DNA of 64,000 nucleotides from Dendrolimus kikuchii. Taxonomy: Eukaryota; Arthropoda; Insecta; Lepidoptera; Lasiocampidae. The notes under the pieces were generated by a model. That model was not told the origin of the DNA. It ran no database searches and saw only the letters and a program-made list of their open reading frames with translations. The stretch spans positions 6,637,001 to 6,701,000 of the forward strand of contig CM034409.1 in assembly GCA_019925095.2 (NCBI GenBank). Reading direction: 5' to 3'. Shown piece by piece: positions 59,935-64,000 of the stretch. Made by a program: the position numbers and the translations under genes. Each line of letters begins with the position of its first letter. The stretch's first letter is position 1.

Positions 59935-60059
59935 TCCCTTTAGCACCATAATCTTCCTGACGCGACACACCCAAAGGCAAGAAATAAACTGAGAAGTAAA
60001 AAGAATAATGGTTCCGAAGGCTCAACATTCTTTACGCACGAAACGGGCGCACACATGTT

Positions 60060-60260
60060 TAAAAGCTACCCACACACCTGCACAATGCGTGAGCGCATGT
60101 TGTGCCAGCTGTACACGTTAGATCAGAATATCGGGTCAAAGTATTGAGTCCCTAAATGTCGCTTACAATTTGGCCGCTAACGAGAAAAATAGACCTGTAA
60201 CGTTGGCCCAACATTCAAGCCCAATGTGTACAACGAATCTTAAACATTATCCACACACCT
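60060..60260. repeat. Repeat with GTGTGGGTAG / TTGGCCCAAC blocks
   Basis: CTACCCACACACCTGCACAA and GCGTGAGCGCATG are shared with 60880..61020. A DNA-transposon remnant is likely. Confidence 0.55.
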
Positions 60261-60424
60261 ACTATACATTATATTATACGCGTTAGACTTATAAGTCGCA
60301 AACACTAAAGGTTGCTGTCTACCTGTCTACACGCTGTCGTATTGACAATTCAAAATTGGCCGTTTATTTTGTGATATAACAATAACATTAGGTAAATTAA
60401 TTTTAAAAGTGTCACTATGTATCA

Positions 60425-60605
60425 TCCTAGCAGAAGGTGATGTCAGGAGCCTTAAGAACAGACGAGCTTGCATGACAAGAGTTATGAATGTCAAAGAGGC
60501 AAGTGAGGTGTGTAAGAATAAGCCTAAATGGCACTCTGTTGTTCGTGCCTACCCCGCAAGGGAACTGGCGTGAAGTTATGTATGTATGTATGTATGTACT
60601 ATGTA
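60425..60605 (+). pseudogene. LINE C-terminal end with (GTAT)n tail
   Basis: The frame encodes NRRACMTRVMNVKEASEVCK and ends PARELA*, as at 1653..2060. Confidence 0.82.
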
Positions 60606-60879
60606 TCATAAATGATACAGACTCTATGCGATACAAATAAACCCATGAGGTTACTGTGCCACAGTCGAATATATTTGAATATACTTATATATATTAATCA
60701 AGGCAAATTGGAAATTAAATTAAAAAAAAGAAATTAAAGATGGACATAGAAATTATTTTAGAAGCGGTAATATTTATATGGCATGTTTATAACAAGCCAA
60801 CGTGTGAACCCTGTTGACTGAACGCCTTAAAATCCTTTGTTTGATTTGTGTACTAAAAACCAATACTATACATATACTT

Positions 60880-61020
60880 GGCCATGTTGGACGCCAATAA
60901 GGAAAACTAATCAAGTTGACCTTTACACGTTTGCCCAATATCTTGGCCCAACGTGTACGGCAGGAATAAAAACTACCCACACACCTACATGATGCGTGAG
61001 CGCATGTAATAAGGGTGCCC
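60880..61020. repeat. Repeat related to 60060..60260
   Basis: TTGGCCCAACGTGTACG and CTACCCACACACCTACATGA. Confidence 0.55.
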
Positions 61021-61394
61021 TAAACAAAAAACCTCTAGGGACGCTCCCCAACAAGAGAAAGCGAATTGGTGTATTAGCAAGATAGAAAAAGACAAAAAAT
61101 CAGGTACAGGGATCATACCCTGTAGAATGTATGACGCAACATAAGTATAGGTAAGCAGGTGGTTGGTATTACAAGGAAATTATTTTAATTTTATTGGATA
61201 GGTCAGCCCGATAGCATCAAGTTTATTGCTCCTAATCGTAAGGCATTACTTAGTAAGCTGTACCTAAGTACCTACACATTGAGTTCAATGAAACATTGTT
61301 TAGGGACATGAAATTATACATTGTTTTATATTTATATACATAGTAACTTTTGGAATATATTATAATTTCGCAATAAATATATTCACTTTCATTT

Positions 61395-61790
61395 CCATTT
61401 TCGAAGTGAAACTTCTTTAGAATCGTTGTGATTTGAAACTCGATGAAACGAAAGAGCGACACTAAAAAGAGATAAGCACATAAATCTATAAGTAAGCCTG
61501 CGAGAGAATGAGATAAGCGTTTTACATTATGCAGCACAGAATACAGGGTCAATTAGACGATGATAAAACATAGGTCCAATTTGGACCGAAAAAAAAGATA
61601 ATATTTTTTAGACTAAACCAGTGAAAAATTGAAAGTGATACTTGAGAAGTTTATTTTGAATTATAATATGTTGACGGATGTGGACTAAAGGAATTATATT
61701 TATATTAATAAAAGTTAGAGAAGAATTGTCTGTGACTATATTCTCTGAAGTTTCATTTCTACTGCGTGTGAACTGCACACACACACATTT
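61395..61790. mobile_element. GAAGTGAAAC MITE, best copy
   Basis: GAAGTGAAACTTCTTTAG on the left and CTGAAGTTTCATTTCTACTG on the right are inverted. CA repeats adjoin the right end. Copies are at 51330, 22610, 24060 and 14905. Confidence 0.75.
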
Positions 61791-61899
61791 TATTTTATTT
61801 TATGGATGTATAAGTTTTCATTTGACAACGGTCTCACCTGATGTTGAATGATGATGCGGTCTAGTATAGAGCACGCTTAACTAAGATACTTATTCTCAC

Positions 61900-62118
61900 T
61901 CGTGACTGAAGGCTTCAAGATTATATTTGTCAGGAAAAACAGACACACATGATTCCACTCGTTGGCAGTGCGCACCAGAAAAGATGAAACGCTTTGTCCT
62001 GACTGTTGGTATTTCCATCATATAACTGATGCATCTGGTTCTCCGATGGTAATATAAGGATGTAGGAACCAGCTTGTACAGTTCTAAGGCATACTCCCCG
62101 AAAGTCATTCTCACTCAT
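61900..62118 (-). pseudogene. LINE ORF2 C-terminal fragment
   Basis: Frames on - read ALELYKLVPTSLYYHRRTRC, then SVFPDKYNLEAF, the pattern of the ORF2 end of the LINE class at 37420 and 40865. A frameshift separates parts of it. Confidence 0.7.
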
Positions 62119-62319
62119 ATTCCAGTAACCTCACACACACGACTCGACGAGTGGAGGCCTGGGTAAAAAGTTTGCTGTCGAAGACTCAGCCTGCCTCAAT
62201 CTATCAAGAGACGATAAAACCACCCATGTCTTGTACGCGAGTACATAAAGTTTGTACTTTTGCCAAAATGGCTACGGATCCCTAAATCACTGTTCCATCA
62301 TATTCAAACGAGCGAGAAG

Positions 62320-62458
62320 ACGAGGACAGACAAGCGTGCATGACAAGAGTTATGAATATCAAAGAAGCAAGTGAGGTGTGTAAGAATAAGCCTAATTGGC
62401 GCTCTGTTGTTCGTGCCTACCCCGCAAGGGAACTGGCGTGAAGTCATGTAGGTATGTA
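62320..62458 (+). pseudogene. LINE C-terminal end
   Basis: Encodes RRACMTRVMNIKEASEVCKN and PARELA*, with a short GTAGGTATGTAT tail. Confidence 0.8.
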
Positions 62459-62924
62459 TCATATTCAAAACAAGGTTTTCCAACAGCATAAAGATGCCAT
62501 AAATTACTTCCGTTATGATTGAAACCGTATCCCCTAACACATGTGTGGCAAACTGCACTTCAAATTGTTGTAAAAACGAGGTCCTTGAAATAGCGGACGC
62601 AGTACGACACAAGAATAACGGGGACTTATTTTTTGCAGTAGTTTGCAGAATGTCGCATGCTGGTCTTCTTTTTAAGGTTCCGTAGCTAGCAATAAACGGA
62701 ACCCGTATAAACTGGTTATATCCCTTTGTATGTTACAAACATTTGTAAGATTCCGTCGATATTTTAACTATCTTCATAACCTTCATAACGTGTGGCAAAA
62801 TGCACTTAAAATTGTTGCAAAAACGAGTTCCTACAAAATAGCGGAAGCAAAACTGCATAGTAACAACTGAGGTTTAGATTTTGCAGTACAATGTAGGATT
62901 TCGCATGTTGTGCAGGATATTATT

Positions 62925-63218
62925 ATCCGTGCAGGAACGGAGAAAGAATACAATTTCCTGCAGCCGGGCGGCCTGTCGTAAGAGGCGACAAGACAACCCA
63001 CAGCCAGGTGATGGCAGGGCATCTGCCCAATAGGATGGTTACCACCCCTGGTCTGGAGTATGCCGCCATAATAACCTTGATTTGACCATGTTCCAGTCTC
63101 CCTTAAGAGAGCAGCAGCGCATTTGTAACACCTTTGGTGTTGCAAATGTCCATAGGCGATGGTAAGGCGCTATCCATCAAGTGGGCCGTCTGCCTGTCTG
63201 CTGAACTCATGCAATAAA
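62925..63218 (+). repeat. Family A SINE-like element
   Basis: Nearly full length, with a small deletion after CTTGATTTGACC. Confidence 0.88.
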
Positions 63219-63411
63219 ATAAAAATAAAATATTGCAGGTCTTCGCATCTTTTGAATTGTGAAATGAAATTTAAAAAAAAACCAAAATCAGGCGTTATAT
63301 CTTAAAAAGTGCTTTAACAGCCGCTTAAGCCATTTCCGCCAGGAGATTTCCTATGAGTAGTATTTGAGATTAAATTCGTTTTTATGCCTCCGTAGCCAAA
63401 GTACCTACATG

Positions 63412-63718
63412 TTTTTTTATTGCAGGAGTTCAGCAGACAGGCAGACGGCCCACTTGATGGAAAGCGGTCACCATCGCCTATGGACATTTGCAACACCAAA
63501 GGTGCTACAAATGCTGCTCTCTTAAGGGAGACTGGAACCTGGTCACTAATGCCGGAACACAACTCAAGGTTTTTATGGCGGCATACTTTAGACCAGGGGT
63601 GATAGCCATCCAGTCGTTCAAATGCCCTACCACCTGGCTGTGGGTTGTTTTGTCGCCTCTTACGACAGGCCGCCCGGCCGCAGGAAATTGTATTCATTCT
63701 CCGTTCCTGCACGGATAA
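63412..63718 (-). repeat. Family A SINE-like element
   Basis: Nearly full length. The 160-codon frame across it is a product of this repeat. Confidence 0.9.
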
Positions 63719-64000
63719 AGAATATATTACATGTGACCCAAAATCAACATTTCTCATTTCTACGGAACCCTTAATCGCGGGCAGATTGCCAAGCACTCAC
63801 AGTTTTTCATCGATTCAATTGGTGGTGAAATATTAGCTTTCAAATTTATAAAAACAATCCCTCTAACGTTAGAACTAGTAAAAACGTTTGCATATGCCAC
63901 ATATACAATTAAAATGGAATATAAAGGCCGGCACTTCCGCCCAGACGTGCTATGTGCATAATGATAACAGTACCATGAAGCCGGGAACACGGGATCACGT
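63719..64000. other. Unassigned DNA at window end
   Basis: No exon is recognised. A neighbouring gene may begin beyond the window. Confidence 0.3.

Noticed and set aside
59816..60028. 70-codon frame on - upstream of the Myb start
   Set aside because: It ends just before the start codon and lies over the E2F site and 5' UTR. It has no family features.
63314..63796. 160-codon frame on -
   Set aside because: It crosses a family A repeat. The same peptide pieces recur at 5900, 6893, 25793, 32918, 33913, 52860 and other copies.

Overview
The window looks like lepidopteran (moth or butterfly) nuclear DNA. It is AT-rich and intron-rich. It is packed with short interspersed elements, Helitron-like elements ending in CTAG|T, tRNA-derived SINEs, LINE tails with (GTAT)n, and mariner, hAT-like and piggyBac-like elements. 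One of its two genes is an attacin, an insect antimicrobial peptide.

Two protein-coding genes can be supported. (1) A complete attacin gene lies on the + strand (4025..7842). It has three exons in phase and encodes a 247-residue prepro-protein. Its second intron holds a nested pair of transposable elements and another SINE copy. (2) A very long Myb (B-Myb/A-B-c-Myb class) transcription factor gene lies on the - strand. It runs from a start codon at 59816 to a stop at 14745, about 45 kb, with at least 15 coding exons rebuilt here from splice sites and reading phase. The exons carry a full R1R2R3 DNA-binding domain with all nine spaced tryptophans, the ALPFSPSQFLN motif, the TPTPFK motif, and a last exon with the ACGKTKDQL motif of the Myb C-terminus. 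A palindromic E2F site sits about 110 bp upstream of the start codon, as expected of a cell-cycle Myb. A long in-frame version of exon 13 ending at 20630 offers a second 3' end, and two decayed tandem copies of its 3' half lie just downstream of that stop.

Layout: 1-4000, repeats and attacin upstream DNA; 4-8.7 kb, attacin and an 18-bp minisatellite; 8.7-14.3 kb, hAT-like MITE, SINE, Helitron-like copies and AT-rich DNA with no gene seen; 14.7-59.8 kb, Myb exons in introns that are mostly mobile DNA; 59.8-64 kb, Myb upstream region and more repeats.

Most other open frames in the window are repeat copies. The most unusual points are the two alternative Myb ends with tandem exon copies, a reading-phase break between Myb exons 7 and 8 that implies a missed small exon or a lesion, a 30-bp tandem repeat that multiplies a Myb splice acceptor, a piggyBac-like non-autonomous element carrying a 96-codon open frame, and a near-perfect 88-nt hairpin inside a palindromic MITE. 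No CRISPR array, rRNA, functional tRNA or virus-like gene was recognised.
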